DNA of 20,560 bases from a bacterium (GTDB lineage: Bacteria; SM23-31; JAUVVT01): assembly GCA_030604505.1 (NCBI GenBank), contig JAUVVT010000003.1, positions 1 through 20,560 of the forward strand, in the 5' to 3' direction. The notes beneath the pieces were generated by a model. The model searched no databases. It worked only from the letters and a program-made list of their open reading frames with translations, and had not been told where the DNA came from. Position 1 is the stretch's first letter; the number at the start of each line of letters is the position of its first letter. This document shows positions 7,336 through 16,270 of this stretch, one piece after another. Made by a program: the position numbers and the translations under genes.

Positions 7336-9606
7336 ATGAATTTTTCCAGAAAATCTATATTATTGAGTATTTTTTTATTAACTTACTCGATTTGTTTTAT
7401 TCCCAGCCGGGTTGGAGCGCAAACAAGCTTTCAGTATAATGTTATTGACTCTGACTGTTTGCCGACTATATGGGCTAAGGGAAATGGCGATTTTAACGGG
7501 GACGGGTTTACTGATATTGTGATTGGAGGTCTTGGTACAGTCGTCTGGTATGAGAATCCCGGCTATTCTTCGGGTGTCTGGGAAAAGCATACCATTTGTA
7601 ATATAACTAATGTTGGTTTTGAGGGCTGCGCAACGGGTGATATTGACAATGACGGTGATATTGATATTATTGTCGGCGGTCATTATACTCATGTTGTCTA
7701 TTGTTTGGAAAATCCCGGGAATGAGCAGGATATATGGATACTTCACAATTTAGGCGGTCCAATGACGGATTCCAGTTACCTGTTCGACCTGGACGGTGAT
7801 GGGAAACTTGAGCTTATTACCCGCGCTTCCGAGTTATGGTCCAGTGGTGTAGGCAGGGACATCTACATCTGGCAACAGGGGAACAACCCATTTGACCACA
7901 CTCAGTGGAAAAGGCACAGAAAGTATATCGGTACAGGTGAACATTTTAACATTGGCGATGTCGACCAGGACGGAAAGACAGATATTCTTTTTGCTAATAA
8001 GTGGCTTAAGAACAATGGTAAGATTAGTCTAAGGACATGGATAGAATATACCTTTACCACTCTCTGGAACCATGACCGTACCTATCCATTTGTTGCGGAC
8101 ATAAACAATGACGGGCGCAGCGATATTGTACTCACTCCCACAGAGAGAAACAATCAAACTTATAAGACCGCCTGGTATGAAGCTCCGGAGGATCGGATAA
8201 ACGGTTTCTGGACTGAGCATATCATTGAGAATAATATTCAATGTGTCACTCATGCATTGGGCGTTTATGATTTTGACAACAACGGATGGTTGGATGTTTT
8301 TACGGCAGAGATGGAACAAAGTGCTGATCCTGACGAAGTAAAGATTTACTACAACAACGGCGGCGGTACTTTATGGACTAAAGATGTACTTGTGACCACC
8401 GGTTCTCACTGGTGTCAGTTTTTTGATATTGAGGGAGACGGCGACATAGATATTTTTGGGGCAAATCACGGAGGTAGTGTAACACCTAAAGCCGAATTGT
8501 GGGAGAATATGTCCAATGCCTCCTCTTCAATCGGCAGCTTCAGTTATATTCAGTTGGATAATTCGCGAGACCTGCCCAGAACTTTCGGCATAGCTGTGGG
8601 AGACGTAACCGGTGACGGCATGGGCGATATTGTTGCTGGTAAATATTTTTACAAGAATCCCGGCGGCGATATGACCGGCAAATGGCAGCGGACACAATTA
8701 CCCGGTGATCCGGATGTTGATGCAATGTTGATAGTGGATGTGGATAATGATGCATACGGCGACGTAATTGCTGAATGGCTGCCCGACATTTACTGGATTG
8801 AGGCGTCAAACATTCAGGGCAGTTCATGGACAATTCGTGCAAAAATAGGCGAGATTCCGGCTGGACCGCACGGCAAATCTGCTCAGGGATATACTCTGGC
8901 ACAAATCGTCCCGGGAGGGAAGCCGGAGATTCTTTTATCCTCAAGAGGAGTTTATTATTTTGAGATTCCCGATTTTCTTGACGGCAGCGGATGGCAGCGC
9001 AAAAGAATCGTCAATTCGATTAACTCTGAAGAGGGTATTGGGACAGGTGATATAGACGGAGACGGCGATATAGATGTTTGCGGCTGTATAGACAAAAATG
9101 CAAAACCGAATGTTGTCGGATGGTATGAGAATCCGGGAAACGGGGGCGAAGATTGGACATTTCATCAAGTCGGTATATTGTTTCCATACGCAGATAGGCA
9201 TTATATAACGGATATTAATGGTGATGGCAGGTTAGATATTGTTGTATCTGCTGCCAACGGCACTGCGGATGGTGTTTACTGGTTTGAAGCACCATCTAAT
9301 CCGAAAAGCGGAAGATGGACAAAACATACGGTAATCACACAGCCCTTTTGCAATAGTATGGATGCTGCAGATATGGACAGTGACGGCGATATCGATATTA
9401 TCGTAGGTCAGCACCGTGATGCAAAGTTGCTGCAGATTCTTGTGAATAACGGTTCAGGAAATTTCACAAGTCATTACATCGACCGGGGTAAGGAATCTCA
9501 TCTTGGAGCCCGGGTGGCTGACCTCGACGGAGATGGCGATAAGGAAATTATCAGCATTGGTTATGATGAATATCAGAAATTACACCTTTGGCGTAATGAT
9601 AAATGA
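7336..9606 (+). CDS. Secreted FG-GAP/VCBS double beta-propeller protein
   Basis: This 756-residue exported protein is probably a calcium-binding, non-enzymatic binding or adhesion protein. Residues 1-28 form a signal peptide (basic NFSRK, hydrophobic core, likely cleavage after SRVGA). The rest is built of repeats with calcium loops of the DxDxDGxxD type: about 52, 102, 151, 208, 255, 312, 364, 423, 468, 572, 626, 679 and 729, plus a degenerate blade near 526. That makes 14 blades, best read as two seven-bladed integrin-like propellers joined by a linker near 390-415. Each half starts alike: SFQYNVIDSDCLPT (31-44) and SFSYIQLDNSRDLPRT (401-416). Interblade phrases such as WYENPG and YWFEAP recur, as in other FG-GAP (PF13517) proteins. 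No anchor or sorting domain is seen. The GH106-like gene follows after 62 bp, so the two may serve one extracellular glycan. The ligand is unknown. Confidence 0.85.
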   Translation: MNFSRKSILLSIFLLTYSICFIPSRVGAQTSFQYNVIDSDCLPTIWAKGNGDFNGDGFTDIVIGGLGTVVWYENPGYSSGVWEKHTICNITNVGFEGCATGDIDNDGDIDIIVGGHYTHVVYCLENPGNEQDIWILHNLGGPMTDSSYLFDLDGDGKLELITRASELWSSGVGRDIYIWQQGNNPFDHTQWKRHRKYIGTGEHFNIGDVDQDGKTDILFANKWLKNNGKISLRTWIEYTFTTLWNHDRTYPFVADINNDGRSDIVLTPTERNNQTYKTAWYEAPEDRINGFWTEHIIENNIQCVTHALGVYDFDNNGWLDVFTAEMEQSADPDEVKIYYNNGGGTLWTKDVLVTTGSHWCQFFDIEGDGDIDIFGANHGGSVTPKAELWENMSNASSSIGSFSYIQLDNSRDLPRTFGIAVGDVTGDGMGDIVAGKYFYKNPGGDMTGKWQRTQLPGDPDVDAMLIVDVDNDAYGDVIAEWLPDIYWIEASNIQGSSWTIRAKIGEIPAGPHGKSAQGYTLAQIVPGGKPEILLSSRGVYYFEIPDFLDGSGWQRKRIVNSINSEEGIGTGDIDGDGDIDVCGCIDKNAKPNVVGWYENPGNGGEDWTFHQVGILFPYADRHYITDINGDGRLDIVVSAANGTADGVYWFEAPSNPKSGRWTKHTVITQPFCNSMDAADMDSDGDIDIIVGQHRDAKLLQILVNNGSGNFTSHYIDRGKESHLGARVADLDGDGDKEIISIGYDEYQKLHLWRNDK

Positions 9607-9668
9607 AAAATGACTTTAGGTAAAAATAAAAATTCATACATTTTAAAAATAATGACGGAGAAGTAATT

Positions 9669-12600
9669 ATGTTGCGTAAATTATGTTTGTTTTTGACATT
9701 GATTATAGCTGCTACTTTCTGCTTTTGTACGAAAAAGGTGAAAGATTTCCCCGCCAACAGCAGGAGGATTGACGAAATAAGTTTAACTGAAGGTTTTCTG
9801 AATCCGCCGATGTCTGCCCGTCCCCGCGCATATTGGGCCTGGATGAATGGTAATGTCAGTCTGTCTCAGCTTACCCGCGACCTTGAGGAAATGAAGGATA
9901 AGGGTTTGAGCGGTTTAGATATTTTTGATGTTGGCGCAAGGGATCCTGAAGGCATTATTCCTGAAGGACCGGAATTTCTGGGGCAGGAATCGGTTGAGGC
10001 AATTTGTTACGCAATAAGAGAAGCTACCCGTCTGGGATTGGAGCTCGGCTTTATTACCTCCAGCAGTTGGAATGCCGGTGGACCCTGGGTTACTCCAGAG
10101 AATGGGATTATGGCTCTGTACAGCTCTGAAACAAAAGTAAAAGGTCCTGCGAACTTTTCTCAGATATTGCCTTTCCCAAAGGTTCCTGATGAAAATCCTA
10201 AAGGTCGGGATGGACTTCCTGTTTATTACAAGGATATTGCGGTTCTGGCAGTGCCTCGGACAACCGAAAAGACAATAAAGGATATGTCGTCAATCATCAA
10301 CCTGACCGACAATCTGGGAAAAAACGGTCAGCTTACATGGAGTATTCCAGCCGGCGAATGGGTAATTACACGATATGTCTGCACAAATACAGGTCAGCGT
10401 CTTGTTCTTCCCAGTCCCAAGTCAGGCGGTCTGATTATTGACCATTTTAATCCTGACGCCACGGAGATGCATTTTCAATATATTATAGACAAGCTGCTCG
10501 CAGAGCTTGGAAACTTTGAAGGAACAGCCCTGAAGTTTATGTATCTTCCGAGCTATGAACTTCGCGGTCTGGTCTGGACGCCTAATTTCATACAAGAATT
10601 TCAGAAACGGCGAGGTTATGACATGACTCTTTATCTTCCTGTTTTATTCGGCTTAACAGTACAAAACGAAGAAATAACCGAGCGGTTCAGGTTTGATTTT
10701 AATAAAACACTTTCCGACCTGATTATAGAAAACCATTACATAAAAGCGAAGGAAATATCGAATAAATACGGCTTGCTTCTCTGCTCTGAAGCGGGTGGTC
10801 CCGGACAGCCTCTTCATAACTGTCCCTTCGAAGCGCTCAGAGCTCTCGGGTCGCTCGATATTCCCAGAGGCGAATTCTGGAATAAACACCAATTTTTGGA
10901 TGAAAACGGTATCGATGTACTCTGGCTTGTAAAGGAGATTGCCTGTGCCTCGCATATCTATGGCAAGAAAATCGTGGACGGTGAAGCTTTTACCAGTTGG
11001 CTGCATTGGCAGGAAAGTCCGTTTGACTTAAAACCGCTGGCTGACCGTGCTATGTGCGGCGGGTTGAATCTTTTTACATTTCATACAGGTGCGCATAATC
11101 CACCCGAAGCGGGGAAACCGGGATGGGTCTACCACGCCGGAACACATATAAATGTAAACCGTGTCTGGTGGCCCAAGGCAAAGCCGTTTATGTCATACTT
11201 GTCGCGCTGCTGTTTTCTTCTTCAGTCAGGACATTTTATCGGCGATATCTGTTACTATTACGGCGATCAGGCACCCAATTTCGTAAAGCCCAAACATGTA
11301 GACCCCTCACTGGGATACGGGTACGATTATGATGTCGTTAATTCTGAAGTGATCCTGACACGCATGAAAACCAAAAAAGGAAGAATAGTCCTGCCCGACG
11401 GCATGAGCTATGAACTGCTTGTTTTGCCCGATCAGGAAGATATAAATATAAAAGTATTGGAAAAACTTGAAAGACTTGTTAAAGCCGGCGCTACTGTTGT
11501 AGGACGTAAGCCGACAAGAACCAACGGTTTGACAGATTATCCGCACGGCGATGAAAAGGTGCGGCAGCTCGCCGACAAACTATGGGGTTCATGTGACGGG
11601 AAACAAGTAAAAGAGAATTATTACGGAAAAGGAAAAATCATCTGGGGACGCACTTTACATGAGATAATAAAAGAAAAAGGGATCGGACCGGACTTCAGCT
11701 TTAACAGCCGAAACAAAGAAACGGAATTGGATTACATCCATCGCCGGACAAAAAATGAGGACATTTATTTTATCAGTAACAAAAGTATGCGCCGGGAGGA
11801 AGTTGATTGTATCTTCCGTGTCACCGGGAAAGTTCCTGAGTTGTGGATGCCTGATACTGGCGAAATGCTGAAATTATCTGTTTATGATTTTGTCGAAGGC
11901 GGCACAAAAGTACCGCTGCGGCTGCCCCCTGCCGGTTCGGTATTTGTGGTGTTCCGAGAAAAATCCAGAAAAAATCATGTCGTTTCCATACGCAGAGATG
12001 AAAAACAAATATTCCCGCTGTCACCGGGAGTTCCGCAAGAGCTTCCTTGCGTTGAAGTTTTCCCAGGCAAAGATAACTATCTTGAATTTCTTGCATGGAA
12101 AGATGGGACATATATTATTAAGACTGCAGGGGGCAAAAACGAGAGAGTCGAGGTAGAAGCCTTACCTTCAGCATATAAAATTGAAGGACCATGGGAAGTC
12201 CGCTTTCCTTTGGGCTGGGGGGCTCCTCCCTCAAAGATTTTTCCCCGGTTAATATCCTGGACTGAAGATTCTGAGGATGGGATAAAATATTTTTCCGGCA
12301 TCGCAGCTTATCATAAAGAATTCGATATCCCGTCTAACCTGCTTGGTTCTGATAAAAACATTGTTCTGGATCTTGGTCGGGTTGGTGTTGTTGCTGACGT
12401 ATTCCTGAACAGTAAACACCTCGGTATAGTCTGGAAACCGCCATTTCGCCTGGATATTACACAAGCTGCCAAACCAGGAAAGAACCGGCTTATTATTGAA
12501 GTCGCTAATCTATGGTCAAACCGTATAGTCGGTGATACTAAACTGCCAAAAAGCAGAAGATTCACCAATACAAACATTTTAGGTCCCAAAACCTGGGAGA

Positions 12601-12695
12601 TACGCTGGAAAGACGCACTGCTGCTGGAATCCGGCTTAATGGGTCCAGTTCGCTTGTTAATTGCGAAAAAAATAAAAATGAAACTACCGGATTAA
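9669..12695 (+). CDS. GH106-like alpha-L-rhamnosidase, exported
   Basis: This 1008-residue exported glycoside hydrolase probably removes alpha-L-rhamnose or a similar sugar from extracellular or periplasmic glycans. The N-terminus has a hydrophobic signal (LCLFLTLIIAATFCFC) with cysteines at 18 and 20. Neither matches a good lipobox, so lipidation is doubtful. The GH106 entry signature is present at about 42-85 (FLNPPMSARPRAYWAWMNG, then DLEEMKDKGLSG). The catalytic barrel spans about 45-520, with acidic motifs such as CSEAGG (372-377) and DGEAF (437-441). A short DICYYYGDQ segment leads to a flavodoxin-like domain (about 551-640), as usual in GH106. A C-terminal jelly-roll sugar-binding domain (about 840-1000) includes ANLWSNRIVGDTKLP. 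The length fits the family (about 900-1150). A GGAG ribosome site precedes the ATG. It likely shares a transcript with the propeller gene. The GH106-type architecture is clear; rhamnose specificity is inferred. Confidence 0.8.
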   Translation: MLRKLCLFLTLIIAATFCFCTKKVKDFPANSRRIDEISLTEGFLNPPMSARPRAYWAWMNGNVSLSQLTRDLEEMKDKGLSGLDIFDVGARDPEGIIPEGPEFLGQESVEAICYAIREATRLGLELGFITSSSWNAGGPWVTPENGIMALYSSETKVKGPANFSQILPFPKVPDENPKGRDGLPVYYKDIAVLAVPRTTEKTIKDMSSIINLTDNLGKNGQLTWSIPAGEWVITRYVCTNTGQRLVLPSPKSGGLIIDHFNPDATEMHFQYIIDKLLAELGNFEGTALKFMYLPSYELRGLVWTPNFIQEFQKRRGYDMTLYLPVLFGLTVQNEEITERFRFDFNKTLSDLIIENHYIKAKEISNKYGLLLCSEAGGPGQPLHNCPFEALRALGSLDIPRGEFWNKHQFLDENGIDVLWLVKEIACASHIYGKKIVDGEAFTSWLHWQESPFDLKPLADRAMCGGLNLFTFHTGAHNPPEAGKPGWVYHAGTHINVNRVWWPKAKPFMSYLSRCCFLLQSGHFIGDICYYYGDQAPNFVKPKHVDPSLGYGYDYDVVNSEVILTRMKTKKGRIVLPDGMSYELLVLPDQEDINIKVLEKLERLVKAGATVVGRKPTRTNGLTDYPHGDEKVRQLADKLWGSCDGKQVKENYYGKGKIIWGRTLHEIIKEKGIGPDFSFNSRNKETELDYIHRRTKNEDIYFISNKSMRREEVDCIFRVTGKVPELWMPDTGEMLKLSVYDFVEGGTKVPLRLPPAGSVFVVFREKSRKNHVVSIRRDEKQIFPLSPGVPQELPCVEVFPGKDNYLEFLAWKDGTYIIKTAGGKNERVEVEALPSAYKIEGPWEVRFPLGWGAPPSKIFPRLISWTEDSEDGIKYFSGIAAYHKEFDIPSNLLGSDKNIVLDLGRVGVVADVFLNSKHLGIVWKPPFRLDITQAAKPGKNRLIIEVANLWSNRIVGDTKLPKSRRFTNTNILGPKTWEIRWKDALLLESGLMGPVRLLIAKKIKMKLPD

Positions 12696-13084
12696 TTTGT
12701 ATTAGTTTGGAACACAGAAATAAAAATAACATAAACAGAAAATTACTCATTGGTAATTAATAATTGTTTCCACATAAAATGATTTTTCAGATAGTTACCG
12801 ATCTGGCATATTATCGATTTAATTGTATTAACTGAATCTTGTTCTGTCATTGAAATTCCAAATAAAGTTATTTTTATTTTTCAATGCACTATATTATAAA
12901 ATAAATACTTTTATTTCAGTTTTTTTATTTTTATATTGGTTTTTAAATAAATACCTGACAAGATATTTTATAAATAATATCAAGTTATTTAAAAATGCTT
13001 CTGAGAATTCCTAATCCTTTCAGCTTATAATTAATAAAAAATATACAAGCAGGTTAATTCTTCACTAATTAAAGGAGAATAATA
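12696..13084. other. AT-rich intergenic region with an imperfect hairpin
   Basis: No gene is visible. The stretch separates the GH106-like gene from the permease, so it should contain a terminator and a new promoter. The best structure is CATTGAAA (12848-12855) facing TTTCAATG (12879-12886), with an inner AATAAA/TTTATT pairing; it is AT-rich and 150 bp after the stop codon. AAGGAG just before 13085 is the permease ribosome-binding site. I cannot pick a promoter with confidence. Confidence 0.5.
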
Positions 13085-14476
13085 ATGCCAGAAAATTCAG
13101 CGAATTCCGAAGTAAAACTTCGCCGTGTTCTTAAACTGTCTGATTTGGTTATTTACGGTATAATTTTGATTCAGCCTGTTGCTGCTCTTCCATTGTTCGG
13201 TTTTGCGAACAGAGATTCAGATGGACATGCAGTAACAACTATTCTTGTTGCAATGTTTGCAATGATTTTTACAGCAATCAGTTATGGCAGAATGGCAAAC
13301 CGATATCCTGCGTCGGGTTCGGCATATACATATGTGGGAAGGGGGCTTCACCCGTATCTGGGATTCATAGCAGGATTTACTATGTTTATGGACTATATGA
13401 TTGTCCCAATTTTGTGTACGATTTTTACAAGCATCGCAGCAAATCACATGGTTCCGGTGATTCCAACCAGAGTCTGGTTTTTAATTTTTGCGTGCGGCTT
13501 TACTTTTTTGAATCTTAACGGCATACAAATAACAAACCGCGCAAACTGGATACTTATGATAGTGATGAGTGTGGTTGTTTTCTGGTTTATGGGTGCTGCA
13601 ATCAGATACATTTTTATGCAGGATGGCATAGGAGGAATTTTTACTATTGAGCCATTCTACCATTCCTCTACATTTAATTGGGCTACTATCGGAAGGGGAA
13701 CAGCACTTGCGGCATTGACCTATATTGGATTTGACGGATTGACCACCCTTTCTGAAGAGGTGGAGAATCCAAGACGGAATGTTTTACTTGCAACTGTTCT
13801 TACATGTCTGATAACAGGAATCTGGAGCGGATCACAGGTCTATCTTGCTCAGGCATCAATCTCGTGGGCAGAATGGCCGCAGTTTATTCAGGATATGATA
13901 AGCAAATTCGGGACAGGCAACGAGCTGGAAAAAGCAATAATTGGAGTTGCAAATGTTATTGGCGGACATACACTCGAAGTTGCACTGGCTTTTATTCTCC
14001 TTATAGGGAGTATCGGTTCTGGTGTAACCGGACAGGTTGGTGCGGCACGCGTGATGTATGGAATGGGACGAGATAATATGCTTCCTAAAAAATTCTTTGG
14101 GCATTTGAACAAAAGAACTGCAGTCCCGTCTAATAATATTGCTCTTATTGGTTTGATAGTTATAATTGGTGCGAATGTTCTTAATTATGACCAATGCGCA
14201 CATCTTATAAACTTCGGTGCATTTCTCGCATTTATGTTAGTTAACGCTGCCTCTATACGCGAGTATTTTTTCAAAGCAGAACAGAAAACTGTTAAGAGTT
14301 TCTTTATGAATTTTCTCCCGCCTGCAGTGGGAATTGTTGCATGTTTTCTTATATGGCAGAGTCTGCCAAGACTTACATTTATTGTCGGTGGTACCTGGTC
14401 ACTTGTCGGAATTATTTATCTGGCGTTCCTCTCTAAAGGATTCCGTAAAATACCCGAAGTAAGAGACATTTTCTAA
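13085..14476 (+). CDS. APC-family amino acid/polyamine permease
   Basis: This 463-residue inner-membrane secondary transporter probably takes up an amino acid, amine or related organic cation, driven by an ion gradient or exchange. Hydrophobic segments run from about residue 18 to 450, with roughly 12 helices as in the APC superfamily (LeuT-like fold). The region after the first helices (YGRMANRYPASGSAYTYVGRG) matches the conserved APC motif around TM3 (MxxxyPxaGGxYxyv). A second family-like stretch is FDGLTTLSEEVENPRRNV, the usual FxGfdxxxxxaEExkNPxrxxP helix/loop. The length is standard. AAGGAG precedes the ATG. The ceramidase-like gene follows after 28 bp, so they are probably co-transcribed; an amine released by that enzyme could be the substrate, which is inference. 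The specificity residues cannot be interpreted by eye. Confidence 0.85.
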   Translation: MPENSANSEVKLRRVLKLSDLVIYGIILIQPVAALPLFGFANRDSDGHAVTTILVAMFAMIFTAISYGRMANRYPASGSAYTYVGRGLHPYLGFIAGFTMFMDYMIVPILCTIFTSIAANHMVPVIPTRVWFLIFACGFTFLNLNGIQITNRANWILMIVMSVVVFWFMGAAIRYIFMQDGIGGIFTIEPFYHSSTFNWATIGRGTALAALTYIGFDGLTTLSEEVENPRRNVLLATVLTCLITGIWSGSQVYLAQASISWAEWPQFIQDMISKFGTGNELEKAIIGVANVIGGHTLEVALAFILLIGSIGSGVTGQVGAARVMYGMGRDNMLPKKFFGHLNKRTAVPSNNIALIGLIVIIGANVLNYDQCAHLINFGAFLAFMLVNAASIREYFFKAEQKTVKSFFMNFLPPAVGIVACFLIWQSLPRLTFIVGGTWSLVGIIYLAFLSKGFRKIPEVRDIF

Positions 14477-14504
14477 TATCATTAAATAAAAATAAAGATT
14501 AGCT

Positions 14505-15884
14505 ATGAAAAACATATTTATTTTAAAAAAATGTATAACTTTTTCCGTCATTATTATATCTGCGCTCTTGCTTTTTCCCATAAAAAATTATGGAAAGGCG
14601 ACCGCACTGAAAGCCGGAATTGCAAAAGCCGATATAACACCGACAAAAGCTATATATCTTGGAGGATACAGGTTGCGTACCGAACCCTCCGATGGTGTAT
14701 ATGGTAAACTTTACACCCGCGTTCTTGTTTTTGATGATAATATGCAAAAGGTAGTATTCATTGAGAGCGACATTATAGGTTATAAAGACCATAAAGGAAC
14801 CGGTGATGAAGACCGAAAGGGAATATGGCAGCTCATATCGGATGAAACAGGAATACCATTTAATAACATTTTATTCGGATGTGTGCACAATCATGCTGCA
14901 CCGCGCCCGGGATATGAAAAGAATTATCCGGAATGGAACAAAGAGTTCAACAGCAAAGTTCTTTGGATAGTCAAAGAAGCAATAAATAATCTTCAGCCTG
15001 TGAAAATTGGCGGAGGTATCGGTCATTCGAGAATTGCAATTAACCGGCGAAAGAAGGTTGAGGGGGGTCTTTCTTATGAAACGTTTGATGAAAACTATTT
15101 CAGTCAGTCGTATGGTCCGGATAAAACAGATAATCCCGTTAAAATCCTTGAAATAGAAGGTGTTGTCCGTCTTGGTGCCAATCCAGAAGGACCAATAGAC
15201 GATGAAGTGGGTATAATGCGGATTGATGATATTTCCGTCAACCCGATAGCAGTATTGGTTAATTATGCATGCCATGGTACATCTCTCGGTTCGCGAAACA
15301 GAACAATAAGCCCGGAATGGATGGGTCATATGCTGGAATACGTGGAAGAAAATCTTTCCGGAGTTACCGGTATATATCTGCAGGGTGCAGCAGGAGATAT
15401 AAATCCGAGATTTATCGGCGGTCTTGAAGGATATAAAGATAATCTCGATAAAACAAAAAGCCTGGGATATGAAATTGGTCAGGAAGTTCTCTCTGTTTTT
15501 AATACAATAAAAACAGTAACCCCGGTAAGTCCCACAATAAAATTGGTTCATAAAGATATTCCTCTGCCGAAGAGTTACAGTAAACTGCCCGAAGATTTCC
15601 GCCGGACAACCGTTCCTGTACCAACAACCATTGTGCGGATTGATGACTTTACTTGGGTAACCTTTCCGGGAGAACTGTTTCACGAACTAGGGAAAAGAAT
15701 AAAATGGAGCACTCAATCCAGATTTCCTTTTATTATCGGATACTGTAACGGGAGTGTTGGATATCTCCCGACACAAAAAGCGTTCAGTGAAGGGGGATAC
15801 GAGCCAGCCTGGTCGCAGTTTGACCCAATCTCAGAACATGTTCTGGTGGAAGAAGTAAAGAAGATGCTGATTGAATTGTTTTAG
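14505..15884 (+). CDS. Secreted neutral-ceramidase-like hydrolase lacking the catalytic serine
   Basis: This 459-residue exported protein belongs to the neutral/alkaline ceramidase N-terminal domain family (PF04734). Residues 1-32 are a signal peptide (basic start, long hydrophobic core, NYGKA). The mature protein opens with the family start LKAGIAKADITP (35-46). Candidate zinc ligands are all present: HNH (128-130), NYACHG (H257), FPGE (E390) and NGSVGY (Y420). The family's amidase hexapeptide GDVSPN, whose serine is the nucleophile in neutral ceramidases, is GDINPR here (297-302), with asparagine at the serine position. It also lacks the C-terminal Ig-like domain of full ceramidases (about 650-750 aa). 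It is therefore probably a zinc hydrolase acting on another amide or ester, or a non-hydrolytic relative. It sits 28 bp after the permease; no clear ribosome site is visible. A hairpin follows about 78 bp downstream of its stop. Confidence 0.8.
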   Translation: MKNIFILKKCITFSVIIISALLLFPIKNYGKATALKAGIAKADITPTKAIYLGGYRLRTEPSDGVYGKLYTRVLVFDDNMQKVVFIESDIIGYKDHKGTGDEDRKGIWQLISDETGIPFNNILFGCVHNHAAPRPGYEKNYPEWNKEFNSKVLWIVKEAINNLQPVKIGGGIGHSRIAINRRKKVEGGLSYETFDENYFSQSYGPDKTDNPVKILEIEGVVRLGANPEGPIDDEVGIMRIDDISVNPIAVLVNYACHGTSLGSRNRTISPEWMGHMLEYVEENLSGVTGIYLQGAAGDINPRFIGGLEGYKDNLDKTKSLGYEIGQEVLSVFNTIKTVTPVSPTIKLVHKDIPLPKSYSKLPEDFRRTTVPVPTTIVRIDDFTWVTFPGELFHELGKRIKWSTQSRFPFIIGYCNGSVGYLPTQKAFSEGGYEPAWSQFDPISEHVLVEEVKKMLIELF

Positions 15885-15961
15885 GTAAAAAACAGATTCA
15901 GATTATTGTCATTATTCTAGTAGATTATAATTTTTTTGTAAAAATATAACTTATAGTAAAG

Positions 15962-15987
15962 GTGTGTTGGTGACAACACCAACACAC
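15962..15987 (+). terminator. Hairpin, 11-bp perfect stem, probable transcription terminator
   Basis: GTGTGTTGGTG (15962-15972), loop ACAA, and CACCAACACAC (15977-15987) pair perfectly. The 3' flank is AGCTATTTCTTATT, T-rich but not a clean U-run. The position 78 bp after the ceramidase-like gene fits termination of the permease operon. Confidence 0.6.
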
Positions 15988-16176
15988 AGCTATTTCTTAT
16001 TCTGATAAAAATTATTCAAGAATCCAGTAAAATCCTGTTATTCCTGTCTTTTTTTGTTTTGACTTCCGTATTTATTTTCCAGACATCAATTTATATGAAT
16101 GTAAAAAATTTTAAATTTTTCTTGCCTTCTTCAATCAGTTTCTTTATAATTATATATGTGATAATTCACTTCAATT

Positions 16177-16203
16177 GACAGAGAATTCATACTGATAAAA
16201 TAA
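16177..16203 (+). promoter_or_regulatory. Possible sigma-70-like promoter for the aminotransferase pair
   Basis: A perfect TTGACA at about 16177 is followed, roughly 15 bases on, by an A/T-rich -10-like stretch. The spacing is short and the surroundings are AT-rich, so this is only a candidate. It lies about 70 bp upstream of the start codon. Confidence 0.3.
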
Positions 16204-16270
16204 CTAAAAAGAAAATACTTTTCATTTTTTTAAAACAATTCTAAAATTTTATTATTAAGGGGACTTAGAA

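Larger units (their letters stand above)
15885..16270. other. Intergenic region with terminator hairpin and leader of the aminotransferase genes
   Basis: No gene is visible. It contains a strong hairpin (15962-15987) and a weak GAATCCAG / CTGTTATTC pairing (about 16020-16044) followed by a T7 run near 16049. It also holds a possible promoter with a perfect TTGACA near 16177, and the AAGGGG ribosome site of the next gene. The GAATCCAG and TGTTATTCC words resemble worn copies of a dispersed REP-like palindrome also hinted at near 19075. Confidence 0.55.

Noticed and set aside
8540..8944. Minus-strand open frames inside the propeller gene, and similar ones in the GH106, permease and aminotransferase genes
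   Set aside because: They mirror the codon pattern of the sense genes and have no recognisable protein features.
14871..15683. 270-residue open frame on the minus strand inside the ceramidase-like gene
   Set aside because: It is antisense to a clear gene, is rich in Cys, Ile, Phe and Tyr without domain features, and has no ribosome site; it is a shadow frame.
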